Translations under genes and position numbers: made by a program
Shown here: in pieces, positions 16,184 through 25,460 of the stretch
Position numbering within the stretch: position 1 is the first letter of the stretch
How the letters are laid out: every line of letters begins with the position of its first letter
Notes under the pieces: model-generated
Told to the model about the DNA's origin: nothing
Database searches by the model: none
Seen by the model: the letters and a program-made list of their open reading frames with translations, nothing else
Assembly: GCA_026994745.1 (NCBI GenBank)
Contig: JALWPZ010000250.1
Span: 1 to 36,835 of the forward strand
Origin: Campylobacteraceae bacterium
GTDB lineage: Bacteria; Campylobacterota; Campylobacteria; Campylobacterales; Sulfurovaceae
DNA length: 36,835 nt
Reading direction: 5' to 3'

Positions 16184-16579
16184 TCAGCTCCCCGGGTCGA
16201 GCAGGGGAGTGGAGAGTTCGATCAGGTTGCCGTCTGGATCCCGGAAATAGAGCGAAAGGAGCGGGCCGGTCGCCCCGGTTCGCTCCACAGGTCCTTCGAG
16301 AATCACGATCCCGGATCGTTTCAGTTCATCCATGGCATCTTCCAATTCACCCTCGATCAGGAAACAGAGATCGGAGGATCCGGGAGTCGGTCGGTACGCT
16401 CTCGGTTCAATCTTCGTATCGAGGGGATGCAGGTTGATCTTTTGGGTACCGAAACGAAGAGCGACCCTCCCCGGACCAAAGCGGACCGGTTTCATCCCCA
16501 GAATCCTTTGGTAAAACCGGATGCTGCGTTCGAGGTCCGTTACCGTCAGGACAAGGTGGTCGAGAGCACGGAGATTCAT
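16184..16579 (-). CDS. VOC (glyoxalase/dioxygenase-like) superfamily protein
   Basis: This 131-aa protein is one VOC module. It begins LDHLVLTVTDLERSIRFYQRILGM, with a first metal-ligand His at position 7, and ends FRDPDGNLIELSTP, the typical closing strand with the metal-binding Glu. The pattern is that of glyoxalase-fold enzymes or resistance proteins; the substrate cannot be told. Its ATG overlaps the stop of the upstream helicase (ATGA at 16576-16579), so it is translated with that gene. Length and motifs are complete. Confidence 0.88.
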   Translation of the reverse strand: MNLRALDHLVLTVTDLERSIRFYQRILGMKPVRFGPGRVALRFGTQKINLHPLDTKIEPRAYRPTPGSSDLCFLIEGELEDAMDELKRSGIVILEGPVERTGATGPLLSLYFRDPDGNLIELSTPLLDPGS

Positions 16580-19371
16580 CGCCCCTGTTTCCTACGCCAA
16601 CTGCGGCTTTGCCCACGCTTTCCTTTTTGATAGCAGCTTTCGCAGATGCTGAATCGATAACTGAAGTCCAGCTCCCGACCACATCTACGGCATCGTTTGA
16701 CGAAATCGCCCTTTTGCAGGGAGCCTTCGATGAAACGATTGAGGCGTTCCCTGGCTTCCCTGGCCTTTTCGGTATCGGGAAAGAGGTCCTGGAACTTGAA
16801 GGAGAGCCAGAGGTAGAGCGAGACCTCCTTGACCCGGTCCTCGGCATGGAGGAGTTCTTCGTTGGTATGGGCATAGGAAGGCAGCTCCCTGGGGGGAATG
16901 TAGGGAACCGTCTCTCCTTTTTCCAAATGAGTCAGATAGCGGTGGTACACCGATTCGATGTAGGGCGATCCCAGGCTCGCCGGCGCGCAGGCCAGGTGGT
17001 AACGGGAGCGCAGGTCCAGGTCGTATTCGTCCACGATGGCCGCCAGCTCCAGCATCGATTCGATGTTGGCGGCCCGGAAGGGGCCTTCGAACTCCATATT
17101 CGTAGCGAAGAACTCCAGGATCTCCTGGAGTTTCTCGGTCTCCAGGATCTCCCCGATGAGCATCACGTGCTCCATGCTGGCCATGACAGAGAAGGGGAGG
17201 CGGATCGGGGGAAGGGGTGCGTGGAACTTCCGGGCGATAGTCTGCAGGGTTCCTGCGTCCAGGGCTCCGACGTAACCGTGCTCGTGGAGGCCGTATCGCC
17301 CTGCCCGGCCCGCGATCTGCAGAATCTCGGAGGTCTCCAGTTCCCGTCGACGCAGGCCGTCGAACTTGTTGTCCCGGGCGAAGAGCAGGGTGCGGATCGG
17401 CAGATTGAGCCCCATGGCGATGGCGTCGGTGGCCACGAGGATCTCGCTTTCCCCCTCCCGGAAACGCCGGGCCTCTTCTCTGCGCACTTCGGGAGAGAGG
17501 TTTCCATAGACCACCGAGACCCGATAACGGGAGGAGAGCTGCTGTTTGAGGGAAAGCACCTCTTTGCGGGAGAAGGCGACGATGGCGGTGTGGGGTTTGA
17601 TCTTTTTCAGCGAGACGGGGCGCTCCATCAACTCCAGGGGGTTCATCCGGGCGAAGTGGACCACTTCCAGCTCCTCGCCCAGGTAGTCGCAGATCTCCCG
17701 GACCGCCTCCAGAGCGTTTTCGGACCCGGTGAGGATCAACTCCTTCGCCGGGGCACCGATGAGAGCGTTGGCCCAGGCCCAGCCCCGGTCGCGGTCGTCG
17801 ATCATCTGGATCTCGTCGATGACGCAGCAATCCACCTCCACCTCGGGATTGAGCATTTCAATGGTGGAGCTGATGTGGGTGGACTCTTCGTCCAGGATCT
17901 CCTCCTCTCCCGTGATCAACGAGGCGTGGATCCCGGCGGCTTTCAGCTCTTCGTAGCCCTCCAGGGCCAAGAGCCGCAGAGGGGCCAGGTAGTATCCGGT
18001 CTCCGCCTCCTTCAATCGCTGCATGGCGGCATAGGTCTTTCCACTGTTGGTGGGACCCACATGGAAGGTGATACGCCGATCCAGACGCCGGGCGAGAGGA
18101 AAGAGGCGTTTGAAGTCCCGGATGGTCTTGGCCAGGAGCTCTTCGCGCATCTTCCTTTCCCGCAGAGGCCGCAGATACTCCCCGAAGTGATAGAGCACCC
18201 GCCGGCGGGTCTTCTCGCGGACCTTCAATTTTCCCGAGGCCAAGAGCTGGGGTTCCAGGAATTGCAGGATGAAGCGTTCGATGGTCGCTTCATCCACATC
18301 CAGGCCTTGGGACAACTCTTCCATCCGTTCATACAGGGATCCCAATGCCACATGGAAGTGGGCCAGAGTATCTTCGTTGAGGGCGGCCAGGTCCTCCCGG
18401 ATGGGAAGCGGGCGGTTCTCCCAGATCGAAGCGTAGATGAAGTTCCGTTCGTAAGAGAGGGACAGGCGGTAGTTGAGGGGGCTTCCGTAGACCTGGACAC
18501 TCTTGTCCCGCTCAATCAGGAACTGTTCACCGGCCAGGATCAGGTGGCATTTAGGGTCGAAGGAGTGGATGACACGCTCCACGATCCCGAAGTCGATGGG
18601 GGCGTGATGGAGGTCCCCCTCCAGTGGTAGGCGCCGGAGATGATCGATCCGCTCTTCGAGGCTCAGGTATCGATTGTCGGCGATCCTCTCCAGAAAGGCT
18701 TCGATCTCCTGCTTCTTTTGTTCGATCGATTCGGCCTTGACCGTTCGGAGCCGCTCCAGAACCCTGTCCGGATCCTCCTTCAAAAGCGAATTGAGATCTA
18801 CCGGGGGAGTGACGACCAAAAGATGTTTGTTGAATTCGAGCTCTTCCAGACGGAAGAGAAAAGAGTGGACGAAGCGCAGTTCGTTCAGGGGTCCAAATTC
18901 GACGTCGAGCTCCCGTTGCAACTCTACGATCCGATTCTGTAGACGCAGATATTCCAGCTTGTTGAGAACTTTCTCCCGTGTGATCTTGGAGCTGCGTTGA
19001 TCCAGGAAGCTCTCGAGAACCTGTTGCTCTTCTTCCCGGCTTCGCTGTTCATCACCCAGGAGAGACAGGATCTTTTCCACTCTGTCTGTCGCTTCCTGCT
19101 CTTTGCGTTGTTGTCCATGTTTCTTACGCTCCAGCAGATATTCGACGATCGTTTTTCGGACCGAGAACTCTCCTTCGCTCCAGAGGCGTCGCAGGGCCCG
19201 GATCATCTCTTCCCGTTCAAGAGAGGGAAGAGATGACCCAAGCAGCAGTATCAACTCCGTCAGAGTCTCGTCGTCCAGATGTTTCACCCCTTCGTCGAAC
19301 GGCTCACCTCCGAAAAGTTCTTTGATCTTGTTGTTGAGTTTGATGTAATGTTTCCGTTTCTTCTTCGCCAT
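16576..19371 (-). CDS. Suv3-like superfamily 2 RNA helicase (931 aa)
   Basis: The protein has a charged helical N-terminal extension (~1-420) before a helicase core. Motifs are HVGPTNSGKT (Walker A 439-446), LAPLRLLALEGYEEL (Ia), DEIQ (519-522) followed by DRDRGWAWANAL, VAFSRKEV, ATDAIAMGLNLPIRTLLF, and QIAGRAGRYG (motif VI). DEIQ with RGWAW and the GPTNSGKT box identify the Suv3 (SUPV3L1) family of RNA helicases, which in mitochondria works with an exoribonuclease in RNA decay. The end carries CRRCG...CESC (~894-913), a likely zinc ribbon, and a basic tail. A role in RNA turnover is inferred from the family. The start ATG at 19371 follows an AT-rich upstream region. The VOC gene follows with an ATGA overlap. 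Confidence 0.9.
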   Translation of the reverse strand: MAKKKRKHYIKLNNKIKELFGGEPFDEGVKHLDDETLTELILLLGSSLPSLEREEMIRALRRLWSEGEFSVRKTIVEYLLERKKHGQQRKEQEATDRVEKILSLLGDEQRSREEEQQVLESFLDQRSSKITREKVLNKLEYLRLQNRIVELQRELDVEFGPLNELRFVHSFLFRLEELEFNKHLLVVTPPVDLNSLLKEDPDRVLERLRTVKAESIEQKKQEIEAFLERIADNRYLSLEERIDHLRRLPLEGDLHHAPIDFGIVERVIHSFDPKCHLILAGEQFLIERDKSVQVYGSPLNYRLSLSYERNFIYASIWENRPLPIREDLAALNEDTLAHFHVALGSLYERMEELSQGLDVDEATIERFILQFLEPQLLASGKLKVREKTRRRVLYHFGEYLRPLRERKMREELLAKTIRDFKRLFPLARRLDRRITFHVGPTNSGKTYAAMQRLKEAETGYYLAPLRLLALEGYEELKAAGIHASLITGEEEILDEESTHISSTIEMLNPEVEVDCCVIDEIQMIDDRDRGWAWANALIGAPAKELILTGSENALEAVREICDYLGEELEVVHFARMNPLELMERPVSLKKIKPHTAIVAFSRKEVLSLKQQLSSRYRVSVVYGNLSPEVRREEARRFREGESEILVATDAIAMGLNLPIRTLLFARDNKFDGLRRRELETSEILQIAGRAGRYGLHEHGYVGALDAGTLQTIARKFHAPLPPIRLPFSVMASMEHVMLIGEILETEKLQEILEFFATNMEFEGPFRAANIESMLELAAIVDEYDLDLRSRYHLACAPASLGSPYIESVYHRYLTHLEKGETVPYIPPRELPSYAHTNEELLHAEDRVKEVSLYLWLSFKFQDLFPDTEKAREARERLNRFIEGSLQKGDFVKRCRRCGRELDFSYRFSICESCYQKGKRGQSRSWRRKQGR

Positions 19372-19664
19372 TGATATTCTTTAGTATAGTTTCTATATTT
19401 TTATTATCGTAATATAGCAGACTTTGGAGAGATCCATTGAATATATTATTTAATATTTCTTAAGGATAGATAACTATTTCTAGCATATTTTAAAATATAT
19501 AAACAGATTAAATTACCATTTAATGGGAACTATATAGAAAACATTCTGTTTTATTAAAAAATATATTAACAAGAGACTTTTTTGATAGAATTCTATCTAG
19601 CGTATGGACCGATGATGGATCGGTACAGAATGTTACTACGGAAGAAGATAGAAGGATCGAAGAA
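19372..19664. promoter_or_regulatory. AT-rich divergent intergenic region
   Basis: This 293-bp AT-rich gap separates the - strand helicase and the + strand deacetylase and must hold both promoters. A TATACT box lies just upstream of the helicase start on the - strand, but its -35 partner is poor. TAGAAT (~19580) is a weak candidate on the + strand. No open frame or strong palindrome was found. Confidence 0.4.
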
Positions 19665-21200
19665 ATGGATTTCTCTTTGTTGGATAGAGCCAAGGGGCTA
19701 TCGCTCGCACTGTTGATCATGGGGGGATCTCCCTTTCTGTTCGCTTCGGAGCAGGGGACCGGTCCGGTCGACGACTCAGCAAGCAGAGGCAAGATCACCA
19801 TTACGTTGCTGGAAAAGAGTGATTCAGGTGTGCAGGATTCCTCCCAGAAGATAACACCATTGAAGATTCTCAGCGAAGAGAGAAATCGCTACCAAGAGAG
19901 TATCACCGGGGAGAAGGGCGAAGACTCTTTCATGCAGATCCGTATGGAATCGAATCCCCTGTCGGATCAAAATGTGATCCCTGTCGTTGCCGTGAATACC
20001 AATGAAAAAGAGCTCTATCTCACTTTCGATGACGGACCGATCAATGGAACCGGAAACGTTCTCAGAGTCCTGGAAGAGGAGGGGGTCGAAGCGAGTATGT
20101 TCTTTGTGGGGCGGCACGTTCAGAAACGACCCAGGCTCTACAACCTATGCCGCCGTTTGCCCAATATCGAAGTCGCCAACCACACCTATTCCCACGCCAA
20201 CGGACATTACCAGCGTTTCTATCGGGACACCTATGGAGTGATGAGCGATGTGGAACATGCGCAGTTGGTCATCGGGGGCAGAAAATATCTGCGATTGGCG
20301 GGCCGCAATGTCTGGAGAATTCCCGAGGTGCAACGAAACGATCGGGCAATCGCTTCCCGGCAGCGCAAGATCGAAATCGACAAATACGAAACCATCGCCC
20401 GGGAAGGATTCTTTATCTATGGCTGGGATGTGGAGTGGCATTTTGACAAAAGCAGCGGACGGCCGGTAGGAAGCCCGGAAGAGTTGGCCCGAACAATCGA
20501 GGGGATCTATCGTCACGGACGGAGTGCCCAGAAGGGAAAGGTAGTACTGCTCGCTCATGATTTCATGTTCCGGGACCCCGGCAGTACCGCCCAATTGAGA
20601 AAATTCATCCGTCTGATGCGGGAACGAGGCTGGAAATTCCGAAAGATCGGTGAGTACAGTTCCCGGAAGCCCGAGTCTCTCTATGTCGCCAGGTATTATC
20701 GGGCCGGAAAATTGGCGGCGGTTCAAAAGTCATCGGTCAAGAAAACCGGGATCACTAGTGTTTCCAATCATCCAGAACTATCAAAGGAACGTATAAAGAG
20801 ATCGGCACAGACCAAGTCGGCAAAACTGTCTCTGCAAGCCCGTCTCAATGATGCCGTACGTCATTATAAATCGGAAGAGGTTGAGCGCATCCTGCAAATG
20901 GGAGCGCGGGTCAACGGCAAAGATGAGTATGGCCGGACCCCGATCAACACCGCCATTAAAGCCAACGGCATTTATTTGGTCAAACGTCTTCTGGCCCACG
21001 GTGCCAATATCCACCAAAAGGATGGAATAGGATTCACCGCACTTCAGGCGGCCAGAACCTACCGACGACATGAGATCGAAAATTATCTCGTCCACATGGC
21101 ACTGAAACAGAATCACCACGAATCTCAAAATCCCAAGGTGATCGCTGCGGCCACAGAATCGGCCCGACGAAATCCATTGAAGGCTTTGGCACTTCAATAG
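19665..21200 (+). CDS. Exported polysaccharide deacetylase (NodB domain) with C-terminal ankyrin repeats
   Basis: This 511-aa protein starts at ATG 19665 with AAGGA upstream. Residues ~1-28 look like a signal peptide (hydrophobic LSLALLIMGGSPFLFA). After a variable stretch, the NodB domain (~115-335) shows TFDDGP (metal/base Asp), NHTYSHANGH (metal His pair), RIPE and the late motif LLAHD. Such enzymes remove acetyl groups from peptidoglycan or other polysaccharides. After a basic linker, residues ~385-470 carry about two to three ankyrin-type repeats (DEYGRTPINTAIKANGIYLVKRLLAHGANIHQKDGIGFTAL is the clearest region, here spanning ~425-465). Combination of a periplasmic deacetylase and ankyrin repeats is uncommon; the repeats may bind a protein partner. 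The gene stands alone. Confidence 0.88.
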   Translation: MDFSLLDRAKGLSLALLIMGGSPFLFASEQGTGPVDDSASRGKITITLLEKSDSGVQDSSQKITPLKILSEERNRYQESITGEKGEDSFMQIRMESNPLSDQNVIPVVAVNTNEKELYLTFDDGPINGTGNVLRVLEEEGVEASMFFVGRHVQKRPRLYNLCRRLPNIEVANHTYSHANGHYQRFYRDTYGVMSDVEHAQLVIGGRKYLRLAGRNVWRIPEVQRNDRAIASRQRKIEIDKYETIAREGFFIYGWDVEWHFDKSSGRPVGSPEELARTIEGIYRHGRSAQKGKVVLLAHDFMFRDPGSTAQLRKFIRLMRERGWKFRKIGEYSSRKPESLYVARYYRAGKLAAVQKSSVKKTGITSVSNHPELSKERIKRSAQTKSAKLSLQARLNDAVRHYKSEEVERILQMGARVNGKDEYGRTPINTAIKANGIYLVKRLLAHGANIHQKDGIGFTALQAARTYRRHEIENYLVHMALKQNHHESQNPKVIAAATESARRNPLKALALQ

Positions 21201-21618
21201 TTGGTAGATTCCGAGCGGTGGCGGATATCTGTTACCGTAAATATGTAAGTACATTTATATTGTGGTTAACATAATATATATTCTATTGAAGTTCACGATC
21301 CCCTTGCTCCTCCACTACGGACAAGTAAAATCATAATCGTATCGAGGATTCACTTTCACTGGTTTTGCATATGTCGGTCTCCGGTTCGTTCATGCAGATC
21401 TTTCATGAGCGCACACAAATCAGCAATGAAATGGTTCAAGGCTCTTTGCATCAAATCAACCAACTTCCCAGACACACAACAAACGAACACATACACACCC
21501 CACGAGCGAAAGATTTCGAGTCGTTTTTTTCAGAATGAGCGATAGAGCTATCCTCGACGACGTTCATGAATCATTTTCCTGTCACTAAGCCCACACAATG
21601 GAGCTTTCGACAACTAAA
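21201..21618. other. Intergenic region without a recognisable gene
   Basis: This stretch lies after the deacetylase and before the TetR operator array. No open frame with a ribosome site and no RNA gene could be supported on either strand. It contains a small palindrome (TTCATGAA at 21563-21570) and a C/A-rich stretch near 21470-21510. It may be old gene debris or the 5' region of a divergent transcript that I cannot detect. Confidence 0.4.
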
Positions 21619-21760
21619 TGAACAGATGTTCACTAAGTGAATATCTGGCCCGAACGTCTTATGAACGATTGTTCATAAGACGTATAAAGATCTCTCATCC
21701 AGTATGAACAATTGTTCATTTGTATAGATCCTATCCCCTTGACATATGAACGCGTGTTCA
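21619..21760. promoter_or_regulatory. Array of four TetR-type operators (TGAACNNNNGTTCA)
   Basis: Four palindromes share TGAAC-N4-GTTCA: 21619-21632 (N4 AGAT), 21654-21683 (extended 30-bp palindrome around 21661-21676, N4 GATT), 21704-21719 (AATT, perfect) and 21747-21760 (GCGT). Their centres are 43, 43 and 42 bp apart, close to four helical turns, so they lie on the same face of the DNA. The last one lies within the spacer of the tetR promoter. The likely binder is the TetR protein encoded directly downstream (autoregulation); this is inferred from position and palindrome style. Confidence 0.85.
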
Positions 21761-21767
21761 CTATAAT
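21739..21767 (+). promoter_or_regulatory. Consensus sigma-70 promoter of the tetR operon with embedded operator
   Basis: TTGACA (21739-21744) and TATAAT (21762-21767) are separated by exactly 17 bp, a perfect match to the consensus. The operator TGAACGCGTGTTCA fills the spacer, so a bound repressor would block RNA polymerase. The expected transcription start near 21774 supports translation from ATG 21797 rather than the GTG at 21770. Confidence 0.9.
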
Positions 21768-21796
21768 CGGTGAAAAGCATTGAAAAGGTCCATAAA

Positions 21797-22432
21797 ATGG
21801 AAAAGAAAGAGAGCCCTACCCGCAAAAAGATCCTGGAGGTATCGTTGAAGCTCTTTTCCGAGAAGGGGTTTAAAGGAACCACGATGCGTGACATCGCTGC
21901 GGAAGTAGGGATTCACCAGGGGGGTATCTATAACCATTTCAAAGGCAAAGAGGAGATCCTTCAGACCCTTATCAACGATATGATGCACTCGGCACTGCTG
22001 AGCCTCTTCGATTTCAACGAGGAGGATGGGGAGTACCACAAGAAAGGGAAATCGGTCTTGGCCAGGATCGCCACGACCTTCAAGCTGATCAGTTTCGATC
22101 CCCGGAACGAAGCACTGTTTCGCCTGATGATGCAGGAGATCTTCCGAAATCGAACGATCCGAGACCTCTATTATGAGCACTTCTATCAGCAAAATGTAAA
22201 AAAACTCTCGGCCCTGCTCTTTAAAATGATGCAAGAGGAGATGATCCGATCCTCCGACCCGCTGATGCTTGCCAATGAGTTTTTCTCCCCGCTTTTTTTC
22301 TACCAGATGCAGGTGGTGTTGCTCAAAATGGATGGGAAATCCACGTCTTCCGCCGTGACACTGTTCGAAAAACATGTGGATATCTTCTGGGAGTCGATCA
22401 AGCTGAGTAGCAATTCCGCTACACTATTCTAA
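21797..22432 (+). CDS. TetR/AcrR-family transcriptional regulator
   Basis: The protein is 211 aa from ATG 21797. An in-frame GTG at 21770 lies 3 nt after the -10 box and cannot be the usual start. Residues ~8-55 are the TetR helix-turn-helix: KILEVSLKLFSEKGFKGTTMRDIAAEVGIHQGGIYNHFKGKEEIL. That run is given here as the domain extent; key features are the TTMRDIA recognition helix region and IYNHF. The rest (~60-205) is a helical ligand-binding and dimerisation domain with no clear ligand signature. It is likely an autorepressor acting on the four operators upstream and controls the methyltransferase gene 47 bp downstream. The inducer is unknown. Confidence 0.92.
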   Translation: MEKKESPTRKKILEVSLKLFSEKGFKGTTMRDIAAEVGIHQGGIYNHFKGKEEILQTLINDMMHSALLSLFDFNEEDGEYHKKGKSVLARIATTFKLISFDPRNEALFRLMMQEIFRNRTIRDLYYEHFYQQNVKKLSALLFKMMQEEMIRSSDPLMLANEFFSPLFFYQMQVVLLKMDGKSTSSAVTLFEKHVDIFWESIKLSSNSATLF

Positions 22433-22479
22433 TATTATTTAGTATTTAATATTGAATGCTATTAACTATAGGAGTAAAT

Positions 22480-23088
22480 ATGAAGAAAGATCACTTTGCC
22501 GTTAGAGCCGACGAATACGACCGTACCGATTATCGCTTGAACTATGTGGATGCCATGGCACAGAGCATCTTGGAGAACGTGGAATTGGCACCTGGAATGA
22601 AAGTTGTAGATTTTGGAGCGGGAACCGGTCTTCTCAGTGAACGAATCGCTCCCTATGTTCAGGAGATTCTCGCCATCGATGTCTCCCCTTCGATGATCGA
22701 CAAACTACGTGCAAAACAGGAGAGTTTTCCCTGCCGTTTGGAGATCCGGCAGATGGACCTGTGCCAAGAGCCCTTCGAAGAGGGGCCTGTCGACGGCATC
22801 ATCTCCTCCATGACGTTGCATCATATCGAGGATCCGGTTGCCCTCTTCCGGATCTTTTACGATATGCTCAAACCGGAAGCCTTTCTGGCGCTTTGCGATA
22901 TCGATACGGAGGATGGAAGCTTTCATACCATCGATACGGGGGTCAAGCATTACGGTTTCGAACGAGAGCATATCGGTAAGTGGGCGGAGTCTGCGGGATT
23001 TGTCGACGTCAAGGTTCAGGATAGTGCCGTGATCGTCAAGGATCACGGAGAGTATCCGGCGTTTCTGTTGACCGCTTATAAATCGTAA
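22480..23088 (+). CDS. Class I SAM-dependent methyltransferase
   Basis: I chose ATG 22480 (GGAG 5 nt upstream) over an ATG at 22456, giving 202 aa. Motif I VVDFGAGTGLLSERIAP lies at ~42-58, LAIDVSPSMIDKL follows as motif II, and the later strand is DGIISSMTLHHIEDP. This is the UbiE/COQ5-like Methyltransf_11/25 pattern for small-molecule substrates. The substrate is not visible from the sequence. It is 47 bp behind tetR, in the same direction, so it probably shares the operator-controlled promoter and may modify a compound sensed by the regulator. Confidence 0.87.
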   Translation: MKKDHFAVRADEYDRTDYRLNYVDAMAQSILENVELAPGMKVVDFGAGTGLLSERIAPYVQEILAIDVSPSMIDKLRAKQESFPCRLEIRQMDLCQEPFEEGPVDGIISSMTLHHIEDPVALFRIFYDMLKPEAFLALCDIDTEDGSFHTIDTGVKHYGFEREHIGKWAESAGFVDVKVQDSAVIVKDHGEYPAFLLTAYKS

Positions 23089-23169
23089 GAAGTCGTTTTC
23101 GGGGGGATTGGGATCAGACGAACATCTCCGGTATCGGGCCGGAGGGAAGAGTGTGGCTTTGGATCCGGT

Positions 23170-23373
23170 TCAGATCAGTCCCAGTTCCTCCATCAGGGCC
23201 TCGATCTTGGGTGAGATCTCCGCCAGCTTTTCATACAGGGTTCCAAAGGCTTTGTCCTCGGCATACCACTCTTCGATATGCTTCCAGGCATTGCTCTTTT
23301 CCTCTTCGCTCAATTCCGCTTTTCCGATCGCCTCTTTGATCCGTTCCAGGTGCTCGATTCGTTTATTGCTCAT
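23170..23373 (-). CDS. Small helical hypothetical protein (67 aa)
   Basis: The ATG at 23373 has AAAGGA about 7-8 nt upstream. The protein is 67 aa, charged and wholly helical in appearance (HLERIKEAIGKAELSEEEK, EKLAEISPKIEALMEELGLI), with no membrane segment or cysteines. It follows the helicase gene on the - strand after 44 bp and is probably in the same transcript. I recognise no family. Its coding status rests on the ribosome site and codon use similar to its neighbours. Confidence 0.65.
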   Translation of the reverse strand: MSNKRIEHLERIKEAIGKAELSEEEKSNAWKHIEEWYAEDKAFGTLYEKLAEISPKIEALMEELGLI

Positions 23374-23417
23374 TTCCGCTGTCCTTTATGTTTATGGAAT
23401 TATAACGAAAGCTCATT

Positions 23418-25451
23418 TTACATGCTCTCCCTTCGAATCAGCCCCGCTTCTTCCAGAAACGGTGAGGGCTTGAAATCGAGTTTTTTGACCCGATCGTATT
23501 TGGCCATGGAAAGGAACAGACGATCTTTGGCTCTGGTCACGGCCACATAGAAGAGTCGACGTTCCTCCTCCAGGCTCCCGGTTTTCTCCATCAGTTTCCG
23601 ATTGGGGAAGCGGCCATCCATCAGATCGATCACATAGACTTCGGAAAATTCCAACCCTTTGGAAGCATGGACAGTCAAAAGATTGACCCCCTCCCCTTCG
23701 CTCATCTCCCCGCCTCCCAGGATCATGGCGTTGACGAAACGCTGCAGATCCTCGTATCGGCTGGAGAGGTCCAGAAGAAGCCGGGCCTTGCGCAGAATCC
23801 GCTCCCTCGCCTCCTCTTCCTTCTCCGGATCGACCTCTCCGTTTTTCAATCGGGCACGCTGGGCGCTGAGTTGGTGGACCACCCCCTGGTAGAGCGGGGA
23901 GGCGATCGCTTTTCTCAAAAGGGTATCGGGTCTCTGGCTCCGTTCGATACTGCGATAGAATTCGTGGAATTGAATGAAATATCGCAGTCCATCCTGGGTG
24001 AGCCTGGGATGCTTGAGTAGTGGATGGGCCCGAATTTCGTCACGGAGATCCATATGGGCGAAGCGGCTGACCGACCCGATCTCCAGATCGTCGTCGAAGA
24101 GACCCAGCTGGGTACTCTTCCTCCGGTTGAACGTGGGAAGGGAATGGACCGTCGGATGAAGCAGTCCCCTCAGGAGATCCCCCTCCCCGAAATGGTTCAA
24201 TGCCTGAAAGAACTCCTTTCCCAACGCCGTACCGATCCCTTTGCCATATTCAAAAAGATGGATGAAGGCCATCATATCCCTGGGGTTGATGCGCAGGCTC
24301 ATCAGATCCAGCAGGAACTTCACCTCTTTGGCCTCGAAGAAACTGTTGCCACCCTTTCTCCGACAGGGGATCCCCCGCTCCCGCAGGCTCGCTTCGATCC
24401 CGTCGGCGCTGGCGTTGTTGCGGAAGATGACCGCCGTATCATCGTTAGGGGTCCGGGAAGCCCCAATCAGGTCGGCGATGGATTGATACTGTTCGAAGAG
24501 CTCGTCGTAGATCAGAAGTCTCGGAGGGATCGGGTCGACCCTCCTGCCGACCTCCAGACGCTTGGGATAGATCCGCTCGTTGCGCTCGATCACCCGGTTG
24601 GCCAGCGAAAGGATCGGGGCCCGGGAGCGGTAGTTGACGCTGAGGGTATGGACCCGGGCGTCGGGATAGCGGTCGGCGAAGGTGGAGATGTTGGCGATGT
24701 TGGCCCCGTTGAAGGCGTAGATGCTCTGATCGTAGTCCCCGACACAGAAGAGGGAATCGGGGTTCATCGCATCGATGAGCATTCCTTGGAGGGTGTTGGT
24801 ATCCTGATATTCATCCACCAGGATCTCCCGGAAACTCATGGGAGAGTGCTCCAGGCTCTCCAGGGTCTGAAGCAACAGATCATTGAAAGAGAGAAAGCCA
24901 TATTCCCTCTTGGTATCTTCGTACTCCTCGGCGATGTCCAGATAGATATCCATCAACGGCTCGTGCTCCGGATAGCGTTGGAGAAACCACTCGTCGAAAC
25001 TTTTGTCCGACGCGTTCTGATAGAGTTGATAGAGATCGAAGAGATAGGTGGCGGAAAAGGGCTCCGTCGCGAGCCCCAGACGTACGAAATCCCTTCGTTC
25101 GTAGATGCTTCGAAAGAGAGTCCGCAGCTCTCCCGGCTGTTTGAGGCTCAATCCGGGTCGGTTTCGGCGGAGCCAGCGATAACAGACGGCATGAAAGGTA
25201 CCCGCTTCGATCCGATCGACGGTCTTTGCCGGGAAATGGCGCTTGAGACGCTCGATCATTTCGCCGGCGGCTTTGTTGGTAAAGGTCAACAGGAGGATTC
25301 GGTCCGGGTCGGTACCCGTTTGGAGCAGATGGGCGATGCGCCCGACGATCGTGGAGGTTTTCCCCGTTCCGGCGCTGGCGATGACCAGGTTGTGGCCCAG
25401 GGGTGCGCATGCCGCCTCGAGTTGCTCAGCGTTGAGCGATCCCAGCGGCAT
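23418..25451 (-). CDS. UvrD/Rep-family superfamily 1 DNA helicase
   Basis: This 677-aa protein begins [27 protein letters not shown], with the Q-motif and Walker A (GTGKT 28-32). Further motifs are [12 protein letters not shown] (Ia), DEYQDTN (II), [13 protein letters not shown] (III), LSVNYRS (IV), [12 protein letters not shown] (V) and [16 protein letters not shown] (VI). This is the complete set of an SF1A 3'-5' DNA helicase. It is a little shorter than E. coli UvrD (720 aa) and Rep (673 aa), and assignment to UvrD, PcrA or Rep is not possible by eye. The likely role is DNA repair or replication restart. It is the middle gene of a - strand group, 9 bp after the 111-aa gene. Confidence 0.92.
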   Translation of the reverse strand: MPLGSLNAEQLEAACAPLGHNLVIASAGTGKTSTIVGRIAHLLQTGTDPDRILLLTFTNKAAGEMIERLKRHFPAKTVDRIEAGTFHAVCYRWLRRNRPGLSLKQPGELRTLFRSIYERRDFVRLGLATEPFSATYLFDLYQLYQNASDKSFDEWFLQRYPEHEPLMDIYLDIAEEYEDTKREYGFLSFNDLLLQTLESLEHSPMSFREILVDEYQDTNTLQGMLIDAMNPDSLFCVGDYDQSIYAFNGANIANISTFADRYPDARVHTLSVNYRSRAPILSLANRVIERNERIYPKRLEVGRRVDPIPPRLLIYDELFEQYQSIADLIGASRTPNDDTAVIFRNNASADGIEASLRERGIPCRRKGGNSFFEAKEVKFLLDLMSLRINPRDMMAFIHLFEYGKGIGTALGKEFFQALNHFGEGDLLRGLLHPTVHSLPTFNRRKSTQLGLFDDDLEIGSVSRFAHMDLRDEIRAHPLLKHPRLTQDGLRYFIQFHEFYRSIERSQRPDTLLRKAIASPLYQGVVHQLSAQRARLKNGEVDPEKEEEARERILRKARLLLDLSSRYEDLQRFVNAMILGGGEMSEGEGVNLLTVHASKGLEFSEVYVIDLMDGRFPNRKLMEKTGSLEEERRLFYVAVTRAKDRLFLSMAKYDRVKKLDFKPSPFLEEAGLIRRESM

Positions 25452-25460
25452 AGAGTTGTT

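Noticed and set aside
16609-18630. 673-codon open frame on the + strand opposite the Suv3-like helicase
   Set aside because: No recognisable domain and no ribosome site; the opposite strand has complete helicase motifs.
21770-21796. GTG 21770 as tetR start
   Set aside because: It lies 3 nt after the -10 box, before or at the expected transcription start; ATG 21797 fits better.
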